Assembly (NCBI RefSeq): GCF_947500765.1
Contig: NZ_CANMTH010000004.1
Span: 186,001-250,000, forward strand
DNA length: 64,000 nt
Source of the DNA: an uncultured Formosa sp.
GTDB lineage: Bacteria; Bacteroidota; Bacteroidia; Flavobacteriales; Flavobacteriaceae
Direction: 5' to 3'
Position 1 is the stretch's first letter, and the number at the start of each line of letters is the position of its first letter. Under the pieces are notes generated by a model that was not told the DNA's origin, did no database searches, and saw nothing but the letters and a program-made list of their open reading frames with translations. Positions 28,428-38,061 of the stretch are shown here, piece by piece. The position numbers and the translations under genes were made by a program.

Positions 28428-28581
28428 ATTTAATCTGTATCCTTTAACGAAAAATTACGAAAATATTATTCATTAAAGCTACAAATTTGAAAAATATTTT
28501 TTAATAAAAAGCAATCTATCTCTATTTTATAAGTTATTATAAAATGATACATTTACAACACTAAAAAAACGATCTGTTATT

Positions 28582-29268
28582 ATGTCGCAAACTGTTCTCG
28601 AATTAAAAGATGTTTCTATATTTCAAGGCGACAGCCTTGTACTTTCTAATGTAAATGTTGAAGTTTTCAAAGGAGATTTTGTGTATTTAATAGGAAAGAC
28701 TGGTACAGGAAAAAGTAGTTTTATGAAAACCCTTTATGGCGACTTATCGCTTACACAAGGTGAAGGCAGTATTGTTGATTTTAACTTAAGAGCTTTAAAG
28801 GAAAAGGAAATTCCGTTTTTAAGACGAAAATTAGGTATCGTTTTTCAAGATTTCAAACTTTTAGTTGATAGAAATATAAATGAAAATTTACGTTTTGTAT
28901 TAAAAGCTACTGGTTGGAAAGATAAATCGGCTATGCAAGGACGTATTGATGAAGTTTTAGAAAAAGTAGGCATGAAAACGAAAGGCTTTAAATTCCCTCA
29001 CGAACTTTCTGGAGGCGAACAGCAACGTATTGCTATTGCTCGCGCATTACTTAATGACCCAGAACTTATACTTGCAGATGAGCCTACTGGAAATCTAGAT
29101 CCGCAAACCAGTATAGAAGTTATGAAAGTACTACTAGATATTAATAAAAATGGAAATACCATTTTAATGGCCACTCACGATTACGCACTACTTTTAAAAT
29201 ACCCTAGCAAAACGTTAAAGTGCGAAAATAATCAACTATTCGAAGTTGTTCAACGTAAAAGTGAATAA
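28582..29268 (+). CDS. ftsE: Cell-division ABC ATPase FtsE
   Basis: A 228-residue ATPase of the FtsEX complex, which signals to peptidoglycan hydrolases at the septum. The Walker A is GKTGTGKSS (residues 38-46), the signature is LSGGEQQRIAIARAL (142-156), and the Walker B is LILADEPTGNLDP (162-174). The FtsE-like stretch RRKLGIVFQDFKLL is also present. FtsX is not adjacent, which is usual in Bacteroidota. Its stop overlaps the start of a glycosyltransferase gene (TAATG), so it is cotranscribed with the polysaccharide genes. Confidence 0.9.
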   Translation: MSQTVLELKDVSIFQGDSLVLSNVNVEVFKGDFVYLIGKTGTGKSSFMKTLYGDLSLTQGEGSIVDFNLRALKEKEIPFLRRKLGIVFQDFKLLVDRNINENLRFVLKATGWKDKSAMQGRIDEVLEKVGMKTKGFKFPHELSGGEQQRIAIARALLNDPELILADEPTGNLDPQTSIEVMKVLLDINKNGNTILMATHDYALLLKYPSKTLKCENNQLFEVVQRKSE

Positions 29269-30122
29269 TGCTATCCATATTAATTCCAACATATAATTAC
29301 AATAGCGTTCCTTTAGTTCAAGAGTTAGAAAAACAATGCATTGAATGTGATATTAATTTTGAAATTTTAGTATATGACGATGGCTCTAATTCTAATCTAA
29401 ACACCACTAATAACAGCATAAATAAACTTAAAAACTGCACATTCAAGCCCTTACTTGAAAATATAGGCAGAAGCGCTATAAGAAATTTACTTGCTAAAAA
29501 TGCGAAGTTTGATTCACTTATTTTTATAGATTCTGGCACATTTCCCAAAAAAAAAAATTTTATACAACAGTATATAAATTTGTCTAACGACGTTGTTAAT
29601 GGAGGTATGACATTTACCGATTCAACTCCAGACAAACCGTACTTGTTACGATGGATTTACACAAAACATAGAGAATCTAAATCCCTTTGTTCTTCAAATT
29701 TTTTAATTAAAAAAACTGTTTTTGAAAAACATCCTTTTGACGAAAGTATTAAAACTTACGGCTGCGAAGACACTCTTTTATTTAATAATCTAAAAAAAAG
29801 TAACATTGATATTATTAAGATTGAAAACCCTGTTATTCACTTTCCAGATGACGATGCGACTACTTTTATAAAGAAAACAGAGCAAGCTATGTTTAATTTG
29901 TCTACCTTATATAAAGCAAAAAAAATTTCTACTAAAGAACATAAATTTCTGTTATTTTATTCTAGAATAAAAAAGGTAAAACTACTTAACTTAACAATAT
30001 TTATGTTTAAAATATTGAAACCTCTTTTACTCAAAAATTTACTTGCCAATAAACCCAAATTATGGATTTTTGATTTTTATCGGTTTGGTTATATATGCGC
30101 TTTAAACAAAAAAAATGATTAA
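29268..30122 (+). CDS. Glycosyltransferase family 2 protein
   Basis: A 284-residue GT-A enzyme. The fold opens MLSILIPTYNYNS and the nucleotide-binding Asp pair is seen in EILVYDDGSNS. Where DxD is expected the sequence reads FIDSGTFP, a single Asp followed by Ser, so metal binding may differ from standard GT2 enzymes. It overlaps ftsE by 1 nt and the next glycosyltransferase by 8 nt, indicating a tight operon for surface glycan assembly. Donor and acceptor are unknown. Confidence 0.85.
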   Translation: MLSILIPTYNYNSVPLVQELEKQCIECDINFEILVYDDGSNSNLNTTNNSINKLKNCTFKPLLENIGRSAIRNLLAKNAKFDSLIFIDSGTFPKKKNFIQQYINLSNDVVNGGMTFTDSTPDKPYLLRWIYTKHRESKSLCSSNFLIKKTVFEKHPFDESIKTYGCEDTLLFNNLKKSNIDIIKIENPVIHFPDDDATTFIKKTEQAMFNLSTLYKAKKISTKEHKFLLFYSRIKKVKLLNLTIFMFKILKPLLLKNLLANKPKLWIFDFYRFGYICALNKKND

Positions 30123-31047
30123 ACTATCTATTATCATTTCTGTATATAATAAAGAGCGTCATTTAAAAGCCACTCTCGAATCTGTGATTAATCAATCCTA
30201 CAAACAATTTGAAATTATAGCAGTAAATGACGGATCGACAGACAAGAGTTTGAGTGTTTTAAATCAAATTACAGATCCAAGATTACATGTTTTTAGTCAA
30301 CCAAATTTAGGAGCTTCTGCCGCTAGAAACCGAGGGATTAAAGAAGCTAAGACGGATTACATTGCATTACTTGACGGTGATGATATTTGGCTACCAAATT
30401 ATTTACAGGAAATGGTCGCAATCATAGAAAAACATCCAAGTGCACACGTATTTGCTTGTGCCATTGCCTACGCATATACTAAAAAAATAGTTCCAGTTTC
30501 TTACAATTTTAAAGACTCCGAATCAATAAAAATTAGAGATTACTTTAAAAGTAGTTTAAACAGTTATACCTTATTAACCAGTTCAAGTACAATCTTCAAA
30601 AAAGAAATTATTAAAACTACCGGTTGGTACGACACTTCTATTAAATCGGGTCAGGATACAGATTTTTGGATTCGGATAGGCATGCATTATCAGGTGGTGT
30701 TTTTAAACCGTGTATTAGTACACTATAGGTACATTAATGATAGTTTATCTAATACCTCTTTTAATCCAAATACAAAACCAAAATACGATAAGTACAAAAC
30801 TAAAGAATCTCTAAACACTGATTTAAAAGCATTTGTAGATAGAAACAGATACTCCATAGCCATTTTAAGCAAATTAAACAACAATAAAGCCGCATACAAA
30901 TTCTACAAAAGCGCTATAGATTTAAAAAACTTACGTACAGATCAAAAAATATTATTACACTGTCCATGTTGGCTACTAAAAACACTATTAAAAATAAAAG
31001 CTCTAAAAGGACGTAAAGTGTATTATCTACCTTTAAAAGATAAGTAA
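30115..31047 (+). CDS. Glycosyltransferase family 2 protein
   Basis: A 310-residue GT2 with a textbook N-terminal domain: IIISVYNKERHLKATLESV (about 6-24), VNDGSTD (38-43) and the DxD-type ALLDGDDIW (85-92). Acceptor-side residues follow at GQDTDFWIRIG. It probably adds one sugar to a polysaccharide repeat unit on the cytosolic face. Its last 25 nt overlap the 3' end of the convergent ketoisomerase gene. Confidence 0.9.
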   Translation: MIKLSIIISVYNKERHLKATLESVINQSYKQFEIIAVNDGSTDKSLSVLNQITDPRLHVFSQPNLGASAARNRGIKEAKTDYIALLDGDDIWLPNYLQEMVAIIEKHPSAHVFACAIAYAYTKKIVPVSYNFKDSESIKIRDYFKSSLNSYTLLTSSSTIFKKEIIKTTGWYDTSIKSGQDTDFWIRIGMHYQVVFLNRVLVHYRYINDSLSNTSFNPNTKPKYDKYKTKESLNTDLKAFVDRNRYSIAILSKLNNNKAAYKFYKSAIDLKNLRTDQKILLHCPCWLLKTLLKIKALKGRKVYYLPLKDK

Positions 31048-31457
31048 TCTTCGTAATCTCTTATATAATCATTTTCATTAAATTCTGCTGAAGCCAAAAC
31101 TAAACACACAGATCCTGAAGAAAAATTTTCTATTTCACGCCAAATCCCAGGTACAATTAACAATCCTATATCTGGCTTATTCATAGTAATTACACGCTCT
31201 CCTTCACCATCTTTTACGCGAACTTCAAAACTACCACTTACAGGAATTAAAAACTGATATAACGTTTTATGCGCATGGCCACCTCGAGACGCATCACTAG
31301 GCACATCATACAAGAAGTATACACGTTTAATTTCAAACGGAATACAATCCTTTTCAATCACTGCTAAATTCCCTCGAATGTCTTTAATTTTCGGAATTTC
31401 AATACGCTGTAAATCGTTTACTCTTGACGTTATATTTTGTGTAGTAGTTGTTTCCAA
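31023..31457 (-). CDS. FdtA/WxcM-like sugar 3,4-ketoisomerase
   Basis: A 144-residue cupin that isomerises dTDP-4-keto-6-deoxyglucose to the 3-keto sugar. The signature is SRGGHAHKTLYQFL (about 57-70; H61 and H63 line the active site). The family tail EFNENDYIRDYEDYL is also present. With the DegT aminotransferase at 35.1-36.2 kb it suggests a dTDP-3-amino-3,6-dideoxyhexose (Fuc3N or Qui3N). RmlA/RmlB are not in the window. The first codons overlap the end of the upstream GT4 gene (28 nt), implying translational coupling. Confidence 0.88.
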   Translation of the reverse strand: METTTTQNITSRVNDLQRIEIPKIKDIRGNLAVIEKDCIPFEIKRVYFLYDVPSDASRGGHAHKTLYQFLIPVSGSFEVRVKDGEGERVITMNKPDIGLLIVPGIWREIENFSSGSVCLVLASAEFNENDYIRDYEDYLSFKGR

Positions 31458-32557
31458 TCGTTTGTTATGTTTTTAACTGAAAATCGTTGCACACTTTCTT
31501 TAGCATTCGATTTACATGTTTGATATAAAGTTTCATTTACTATTAAACTATTCATTGCTTGAGATATGGCATTAACATTAAAGTTTTCAACTAACATCCC
31601 ATTATATCCCGAAGTAATAACTTCGCTTGGTCCGGACTTACAATCTACAGAAATTACAGGTGTTCCTACCCCCAATGCTTCTGGAATAACCATAGGAAAA
31701 CCTTCATGTCTGCTAGTTAACATTGCAAAACGCGCATGCTTTACATAAGGATACGGATTTATTGTAAATTCTTTAAACACCACATCATCTTTCAAGTTTA
31801 ATTTTTGCACATAATCTTGAATACCCTTTAAATCTGGACCATCTCCAACAAGCAACAGTTTTACGTTTTGTTCTATCAAAATAGATTGTTTATAAGCTTC
31901 TAATAATAATTTTAAATTTTTAGATTCATCATGAATTCGTCCAAAGAAAATAATATAATTTTCAACTTCTAAATCGGCTATACTTATTGCTTCAGCCTTC
32001 AAATTTAGCTCCTCAAAATCAAATCCATTATAAATACACTCTATGTGATTTAAATCTAATGCTTGTCTAAAATAATTTGCAGCAGATTCAGAAACCGCAA
32101 CCATATTTTTGTTTTTATACAAATACGTATTCAACCATTTATAGGGTGTAAACGCTTTAGAAATTTTATAACAATGTAGCACATAAACTACAGAAATTCC
32201 AGCATAAATCCATTTAGAAACCAGGAATTCTCTATAGGCTTGTACTCGTGACCTCCCATCAATTACAACATCAAAATTATGTGTTTTTAAATACGCCTTA
32301 AAATGTTGTAAACGCTGCAACCGTCCTAAAACAGAATCGTTCTTACTCTTTAAAGCGCCTAAATTTAAGAGTGTGCCTTTATATTCAAAATCAATATTAT
32401 TTAACACAATTACAATATGTACATCGTAATTTAAATGATGTAACATAATAGATAATTGCGCAGCCGATCGCTCTGCCCCCCCTTTTCCTAAAGAAGATGC
32501 TACAATACATACCTTTTTATTGTTTCTTTGCAATGAGTCTAATTTTAAATCAATCAA
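31430..32557 (-). CDS. Glycosyltransferase family 4 protein
   Basis: A 375-residue GT-B enzyme. The N-terminal domain has VASSLGKGGAERSAAQLS, and the C-terminal nucleotide-sugar domain has IIFFGRIHDESKNL and the E-x7-E motif in HEGFPMVIPEALGVGTPV. It belongs to the retaining GT4 group common in O-antigen and capsule loci. It is coupled by overlap to the ketoisomerase gene. It is divergent from another glycosyltransferase 9 nt away, so the two promoters must overlap coding sequence or be very compact. Confidence 0.9.
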   Translation of the reverse strand: MIDLKLDSLQRNNKKVCIVASSLGKGGAERSAAQLSIMLHHLNYDVHIVIVLNNIDFEYKGTLLNLGALKSKNDSVLGRLQRLQHFKAYLKTHNFDVVIDGRSRVQAYREFLVSKWIYAGISVVYVLHCYKISKAFTPYKWLNTYLYKNKNMVAVSESAANYFRQALDLNHIECIYNGFDFEELNLKAEAISIADLEVENYIIFFGRIHDESKNLKLLLEAYKQSILIEQNVKLLLVGDGPDLKGIQDYVQKLNLKDDVVFKEFTINPYPYVKHARFAMLTSRHEGFPMVIPEALGVGTPVISVDCKSGPSEVITSGYNGMLVENFNVNAISQAMNSLIVNETLYQTCKSNAKESVQRFSVKNITNDWKQLLHKI

Positions 32558-32566
32558 ATATACTAA

Positions 32567-33706
32567 ATGAAAATCTTATTAATAGGAGAATATAGCCGAC
32601 TTCATAATTCTTTAAAAGAAGGTTTGGAGAAACTAGGCCATGATGTTACTATTATTGGATTTGGAGACTATTTTAAAGATTATCCAGTAGATATAAAACT
32701 ATCTAAAAACTACCAAACAGGGTTTTCTAAATTTATAAAGCGTGTGCTTTACAAGTTTTTTAAATTTGATTTGATTTCTCACGATATAAAGAAACAGTTT
32801 TACGCCGTAAAGCATAAGCTTAAAGGTTACGATATTGTTCAGCTTATAAATGAAAACTCCTTAAACACTGTTCCTAAAATTGAAAAACAATTATTAGAAT
32901 ACATTTTTAACAACAATAAAAATGTATTTCTACTATCCTGTGGAACTGATTATATAAGTATAAATTTTGCTTACAATGAAGGTTTTAAATACTCTATTCT
33001 AACACCTTATTTTGAAAAAAAAGAAGCTAAAAAAACGTTCTATTACGCTTTAAAATTTACCACTGAAAAGTATAAAAAATTACATCACTACATATACTGC
33101 AATATAAAAGGTGTAATTGCTTCAGATTTAGATTATCATTTACCTTTAAAAAACAACTCTAAATATTTAGGTATAGTTCCTAACCCAATTAATACCGATA
33201 TTTTAAAATTTTCTCCTTTAAAAGTTAAAGATAAAGTTGTAATATTTCACGGCGTAAACTCTACAAAATACTATAAAAAAGGAAACGATTTCTTTAGCAA
33301 AGCCTTACAGATTATAAAAACAAAATTTAACGATAAGGTTGAAATTATAACGGTTAAAGATTTACCTTATAAAGTATATATTGAAGCATTTAATAAAGCA
33401 CATATTGTATTAGACCAAGTTTATGCTTACGACCAAGGCTTTAATGCTTTAGAAGCTATGGCAAAAGGTAAAGTTGTATTTACAGGAGCAGAACAAGAGT
33501 GGTTAGATTACTATCATTTAAAAGAAAACACAGTTGCTATTAATGCATTACCAGATGTAGATTATTTAGTTAAGGCTTTAGAATGGCTTATTTTAAATCC
33601 TGAAAATATTGAAACCATATCTAAAAACGCACGCCACTTTATTGAATCTGAGCATTATTATGTAAACACAGCTAGGTTATATTTAGACTTATGGACTAAC
33701 GATTAA
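32567..33706 (+). CDS. GT-B type glycosyltransferase
   Basis: A 379-residue protein with the fold of GT1/GT4 enzymes. It opens MKILLIGEYSRLHNSLKEGL, and the C-terminal half has VIFHGVNSTKYYKKGN, VLDQVYAYDQGFNALEAMAK and a typical C-terminal helix. The E-x7-E motif is less clear than in the neighbour. It is a likely sugar transferase of the same polysaccharide. It is convergent with the flippase gene, sharing 4 nt. Confidence 0.85.
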   Translation: MKILLIGEYSRLHNSLKEGLEKLGHDVTIIGFGDYFKDYPVDIKLSKNYQTGFSKFIKRVLYKFFKFDLISHDIKKQFYAVKHKLKGYDIVQLINENSLNTVPKIEKQLLEYIFNNNKNVFLLSCGTDYISINFAYNEGFKYSILTPYFEKKEAKKTFYYALKFTTEKYKKLHHYIYCNIKGVIASDLDYHLPLKNNSKYLGIVPNPINTDILKFSPLKVKDKVVIFHGVNSTKYYKKGNDFFSKALQIIKTKFNDKVEIITVKDLPYKVYIEAFNKAHIVLDQVYAYDQGFNALEAMAKGKVVFTGAEQEWLDYYHLKENTVAINALPDVDYLVKALEWLILNPENIETISKNARHFIESEHYYVNTARLYLDLWTND

Positions 33707-35061
33707 TCTTCTTCGTTCTCTTTAATATCTTCGTCCTGGTCATGATCGTGTTCTTCATTTAAAATTCCACCTTCTTGAATCACACCAAATAATGACGAAC
33801 TAAAAATAAGCAATATAATACCGTAATACATTACATAGGTTACAAAGTGTGCAATTGTAGCCCCTTTAACACCGTATAAATCGATGAAATAAATACTTGT
33901 TAAATACAATGTCATTACAGAAAAAGCTTCCGTAATAATGTAATGCCAAAACATTTTTTTAGCTAAAAATTGATAAGAAATCACAATAGAAAGCACTTTT
34001 ATAAAGTCTCCTAAAAGTTGCCATAAGAAAAGATCTTCAACAGGTTTAAACTCATCTGTAAAAACAATAGCAACGATAAATCTTCGAAGTAAAAAGATAA
34101 CTAATAACCCTAAACCAAATACTGGAATAATTGTTTTATAGAATCCAAAAACCTCTTCTCTAAACTCTTTATTGTTATCAATTTCAGAAAAACGCGGCAA
34201 AATATAAAGCGACATTAACGAACTCACAAACATTAAATAGTATTTAGATATTCTGGTCATTGCCTCCCAAAATCCAGCGTCTTTAAACCCAACATTATCA
34301 ATAATATATGTACGAATAGAAATTGCAACAAGGGGTAATACAATAGCTGTAAACAAAGCCATTACAGAATAAGAACTCAGGTTTTTTATATTGGCATAAT
34401 TAACCTGACTTGAGCGAATAAGCGGAATTAAACTTCGTTGATTGACAACACCCACTAATGTGATTAAAAAAATAATAGATTCTGCAATAACGATAGAAAT
34501 TAATGCGCCATCTATTTTATTTTGATAAATAAGAATTAAGGTAATAGAAGATCCTAAAATCTGACCTATAATATTAACAACAAGTAACATTCTATACTTA
34601 GAAAAGCCATTCATTATAGAAAACGCAAACATATTCATAGAATAAAACGGAAGCGCAACAGCCATAATACGAATAACATACGCGTAATCGTTATAGGTAG
34701 GAAATATAAGTGTATTTATAAATTCGGCATTAAAATAACATAGAAAAGAGACTACAATGGTAGAGATAAACCCGAGATAAAATGCTGTAGATAATGTTTT
34801 ACTAAGCTCGACGGTATCGTTTTTAAACTCGGCAATATACTTTACCATACCATTATACATTCCTAAAACAGCAAAGGATTGCATAGAGCTTACAAAGTTT
34901 CTTAAATTTCCTATTAAAGCTAGACCTTCTGCTCCGATAAAAATAGCGATCGCTTTAGAGGTTAAAAAACCTGTCACGATTTTAATAATTACAGATGCAG
35001 AATTTAAAGATGCAACTTTAACTAAAACATTATTATTTATATAATCTATTAATTTCTTCAA
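33703..35061 (-). CDS. Wzx-type polysaccharide flippase (MOP superfamily)
   Basis: A 452-residue polytopic protein with 12 or more helices (for example SVIIKIVTGFLTSKAIAIFI at the N-terminus). The acidic tail (HDHDQDEDIKENEED) is cytosolic. It should move lipid-linked repeat units across the inner membrane, which implies a Wzy-dependent or similar route. No clear Wzy polymerase is found in the window; the multi-helix protein at 39.8 kb is one candidate. It starts next to the aminotransferase gene. Confidence 0.9.
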   Translation of the reverse strand: MKKLIDYINNNVLVKVASLNSASVIIKIVTGFLTSKAIAIFIGAEGLALIGNLRNFVSSMQSFAVLGMYNGMVKYIAEFKNDTVELSKTLSTAFYLGFISTIVVSFLCYFNAEFINTLIFPTYNDYAYVIRIMAVALPFYSMNMFAFSIMNGFSKYRMLLVVNIIGQILGSSITLILIYQNKIDGALISIVIAESIIFLITLVGVVNQRSLIPLIRSSQVNYANIKNLSSYSVMALFTAIVLPLVAISIRTYIIDNVGFKDAGFWEAMTRISKYYLMFVSSLMSLYILPRFSEIDNNKEFREEVFGFYKTIIPVFGLGLLVIFLLRRFIVAIVFTDEFKPVEDLFLWQLLGDFIKVLSIVISYQFLAKKMFWHYIITEAFSVMTLYLTSIYFIDLYGVKGATIAHFVTYVMYYGIILLIFSSSLFGVIQEGGILNEEHDHDQDEDIKENEED

Positions 35062-36162
35062 TTAATATGCGTTTAATACATTTATTAAATAATCCACATC
35101 ATGACTTTCCATGACTGGACTTATGGGCAAACTTACAATTGTATTGTGAATTTGCTCTGTTATTGGAAGTTTTAAATGATTAAAATCTATTAAAGCTTCT
35201 TGTTTGTGTGGAGGGACTGGATAATGGTTTAATGTTTCTATTAGATGCTTTTTAGTATAGGACATAAAATGATCCCTTTGGGCTACTCTAACTACAAATA
35301 GATGAAATACATGAGACGCCAAACCAGTGTATAAAGGTAATATTATTTTATTATTTTTAATATTTGCAAGGTATCGATTTGCAATTTTTCGACGAACGTC
35401 ATTATCTGCTTCTAATCGATTTAATTTCACACTTAAAAACAAGGCTTGGATTTCGTCTAATCTAGAATTACAACCAACTAACTCATTTACATACTTTGAA
35501 GTTGTCCCATAATTACGGAGTTTTTTAATTGTATTAGCAAGCTCTTCATTATTTGTTGTAACAGCACCACCATCTCCTAATGCTCCTAAATTTTTACTTG
35601 GGTAAAAACTAAAAGCAGCGGCATGACCTAAATTTCCAGCCTTTCTACCATCATGATAAACCGCACCGTGTGCTTGTGCTGCATCTTCTATGATTAGTAA
35701 ATTATTTTGATTGGCACAATTTTGAATAGCATCTATTTCTGCCAATTGCCCATATAAATGAACCGCTAAAATAGCTTTGGTCTTGGATGAGATTTTTTGT
35801 TCTAAATCGGAAACAGATATATTATACGTTTCTAAATCGGGCTCTACAAATACCGGTTTTAAACCAGCCTGAAGAATTGCTAAAACACTCGCGATATAAG
35901 TGTTTGCAGGCACTAAAACTTCATCTTGTTCTTGCAATTTACCTAAAGCAACATATCCTTTTAAAATAAGTGTAATCGCATCTAACCCATTTCCCACTCC
36001 AATAGCAAATGTTGTCCCGCAAAATTTAGCAAACTCTTCCTCAAAAGTTTGAACACCTTGTCCTAAAATATAATAACCTGAATCTAAAAATTCTTGAAAT
36101 TTTAATTGAAATTCCGGATGAAATCGTTCATTAATTTTATGTAAATCTAAAAATTTAATCAT
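35062..36162 (-). CDS. DegT/DnrJ/EryC1/StrS-family sugar aminotransferase
   Basis: A 366-residue PLP enzyme. The PLP-binding Asp is in [11 protein letters not shown] (D160), the Schiff-base Lys is K190 in [17 protein letters not shown], and [14 protein letters not shown] is the family N-terminal stretch. FdtB-type members transfer an amino group to the 3-keto sugar made by FdtA, matching the ketoisomerase nearby. It overlaps the acyltransferase gene by 4 nt. That acyltransferase may modify the new amine. The precise sugar is not determined. Confidence 0.9.
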   Translation of the reverse strand: MIKFLDLHKINERFHPEFQLKFQEFLDSGYYILGQGVQTFEEEFAKFCGTTFAIGVGNGLDAITLILKGYVALGKLQEQDEVLVPANTYIASVLAILQAGLKPVFVEPDLETYNISVSDLEQKISSKTKAILAVHLYGQLAEIDAIQNCANQNNLLIIEDAAQAHGAVYHDGRKAGNLGHAAAFSFYPSKNLGALGDGGAVTTNNEELANTIKKLRNYGTTSKYVNELVGCNSRLDEIQALFLSVKLNRLEADNDVRRKIANRYLANIKNNKIILPLYTGLASHVFHLFVVRVAQRDHFMSYTKKHLIETLNHYPVPPHKQEALIDFNHLKLPITEQIHNTIVSLPISPVMESHDVDYLINVLNAY

Positions 36163-37136
36163 ATGAAAACATCTTCTAAAGCTTTAAAAGTCTTTGTTTC
36201 TAACGTATAAAAGTCTTGAATAATTGTACGCGCTCCAAATCCTTCTTTCCAAAACTGAAGACCTCCATTAATTTGTCTGCCTTCATTTTCGTTCGAAGTG
36301 CCAAAATCGAAATACAATTTATCTTTAAATACTGTTTCTATTAAGTATGCATGTAAAGCATCTAAACTGCCTAATTCGTTTTTTAAATTGTTACCCGAAA
36401 TATACTGAGAATGCACTACATTATCGGTTTCAAAAACAGTTGTTCCTGCTACAATATGTTGACCTTGATACACATTAAACTGACGAATATTTTTAGGAAA
36501 TTTAGATTTAAGAAATCTAATTTCTTCTAAACTATGAACAGGAGAAGCCTTATGTTTTTTTGATAAATTTGGAATTAAAATAATATTCCAGAACGCCTCA
36601 AAAGTATCCACTTCTTTAATAATTAACTCGTGTTTCTTTGCCCGTTTACACCCTTCAATTCTACTTTTTGAAAATTTAATAGGTGAATTTAAGTTAATAA
36701 CAGACAATGCATCGCGACGATATAAATTAGCATTTAACAGAAACATTAAATACAACAATTCATCGTTTGGTAAGGCTGAATAAATTGAAGGTAACAACTT
36801 TAAATTTAAAGTAGAAACACCTTCTAGAGCCAGATATTCCAGTAATTCTTTAAAAATATCGAAAACAACTTGAAACTTCGTTTTAGAATCAACTAATAAT
36901 CCGCCATACGTTAATCCTTGGTGAGAATACAATACACCATCTTTATGGTTTGCAGGTAAAAGCGCTATTAATTTATCTTTTTTAAAAACCAATAAAGAAT
37001 AATCGTTGAAACGGTCCTTATGATATTCCATAAAATCTCTATGAAATAAAAAAGTTCCGTTTTTTGCTTTAGACACAAATGCATTCCAAAGCTCAAAATC
37101 TTGCGTTTGATAACGCTTTACTTTAAATTGATTCAT
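36159..37136 (-). CDS. FemAB/GNAT-like acyltransferase
   Basis: A 325-residue protein resembling the FemAB group of double-GNAT acyltransferases. It begins [20 protein letters not shown], has a central [19 protein letters not shown] and ends with [27 protein letters not shown]. Such proteins in surface-polysaccharide loci may acylate amino sugars, possibly replacing the FdtC acetyltransferase missing here. It is translationally coupled to the aminotransferase. The assignment is to superfamily only. Confidence 0.75.
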   Translation of the reverse strand: MNQFKVKRYQTQDFELWNAFVSKAKNGTFLFHRDFMEYHKDRFNDYSLLVFKKDKLIALLPANHKDGVLYSHQGLTYGGLLVDSKTKFQVVFDIFKELLEYLALEGVSTLNLKLLPSIYSALPNDELLYLMFLLNANLYRRDALSVINLNSPIKFSKSRIEGCKRAKKHELIIKEVDTFEAFWNIILIPNLSKKHKASPVHSLEEIRFLKSKFPKNIRQFNVYQGQHIVAGTTVFETDNVVHSQYISGNNLKNELGSLDALHAYLIETVFKDKLYFDFGTSNENEGRQINGGLQFWKEGFGARTIIQDFYTLETKTFKALEDVFI

Positions 37137-37152
37137 TAATTAAAAATACATT

Positions 37153-38061
37153 TTATTGTGTAAGTATACTATCAATTAGTTTTGAAAATTTTTCTGCACC
37201 TTGAGTATTCAAATGGTCTACATCTATAAAATCCTGTCTACCAAAACGCTTATCATTCAGAAAATTGAAATACAAACAGTTATCATGATTAACACTCATT
37301 AAAGTTCCTGCTCTAATTGTTTTTTCTAGTTGTAAACTATCCAGTTTTTCAACATAACTACTATATGCAGGCATAGTAACTAACAATACTTTAATACTTT
37401 TTTTATTACATTCTTGTATAATTGTCTCTAAACTTTTAAAATTATCGGCATATAAAGCATCATTCTTTGCGAAGTGTTTTTTAGCGATAATTGCACTTAA
37501 TACATCTATATCTTCAGGTTTATAATCCATATTATGAGTGCCCCAGCCCGATGTATTTACAAATTCAGGAGTTTCTTTTAATATATAAAAATTATAAATC
37601 CGTTCTAGGTTATACTTGAGCTTAACACTAAAAATCTCAAAATGATGTTTCATTTTAGACTCTAAATTTACATCGGTATATATTTTGTAATTTTTAATTC
37701 TCCAGCTTTCGTCTCCCTCTTTTAATTGCTCGAAAAGTGTTGTATAAGACAGTCTTAAAACTACAGTTTCTAAACTGTCTAATGTATTTATATATTGGTG
37801 TATAATATTGTAATCTATATCTATAGTCTGAGACACATTTCCATAATTAATAGCTTCTTTGGTTAAAAAATCGGGGTTAATCCCATATAAAACATGAGAA
37901 CTTCCTACCAAAAGTGTTTTAATTCTTTGATGATTTACATTTATATAATCTGATTTAACTTGATATGCGTTAGGAATATACCTTAATAAAAATTCCATAA
38001 CGCAACCAGCTACCAAAACAGGGAGACAGAAAAACAAAAATAGATTTAGGAATTTTTTCAT
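37153..38061 (-). CDS. Membrane-anchored SGNH-like protein, probable partner of the MBOAT acyltransferase
   Basis: A 302-residue protein with one N-terminal helix (about 5-27). An SGNH-hydrolase-like block GSSH (53-56, LLVGSSHVLYG) and the C-terminal block DVDHLN (280-285) supply the Ser and Asp-His of a catalytic triad. This resembles AlgJ/AlgX or PatB/DltD partners that complete O-acylation in the periplasm. It abuts the MBOAT gene with no gap, supporting a shared function. Sequence identity to named families was not tested. Confidence 0.75.
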   Translation of the reverse strand: MKKFLNLFLFFCLPVLVAGCVMEFLLRYIPNAYQVKSDYINVNHQRIKTLLVGSSHVLYGINPDFLTKEAINYGNVSQTIDIDYNIIHQYINTLDSLETVVLRLSYTTLFEQLKEGDESWRIKNYKIYTDVNLESKMKHHFEIFSVKLKYNLERIYNFYILKETPEFVNTSGWGTHNMDYKPEDIDVLSAIIAKKHFAKNDALYADNFKSLETIIQECNKKSIKVLLVTMPAYSSYVEKLDSLQLEKTIRAGTLMSVNHDNCLYFNFLNDKRFGRQDFIDVDHLNTQGAEKFSKLIDSILTQ

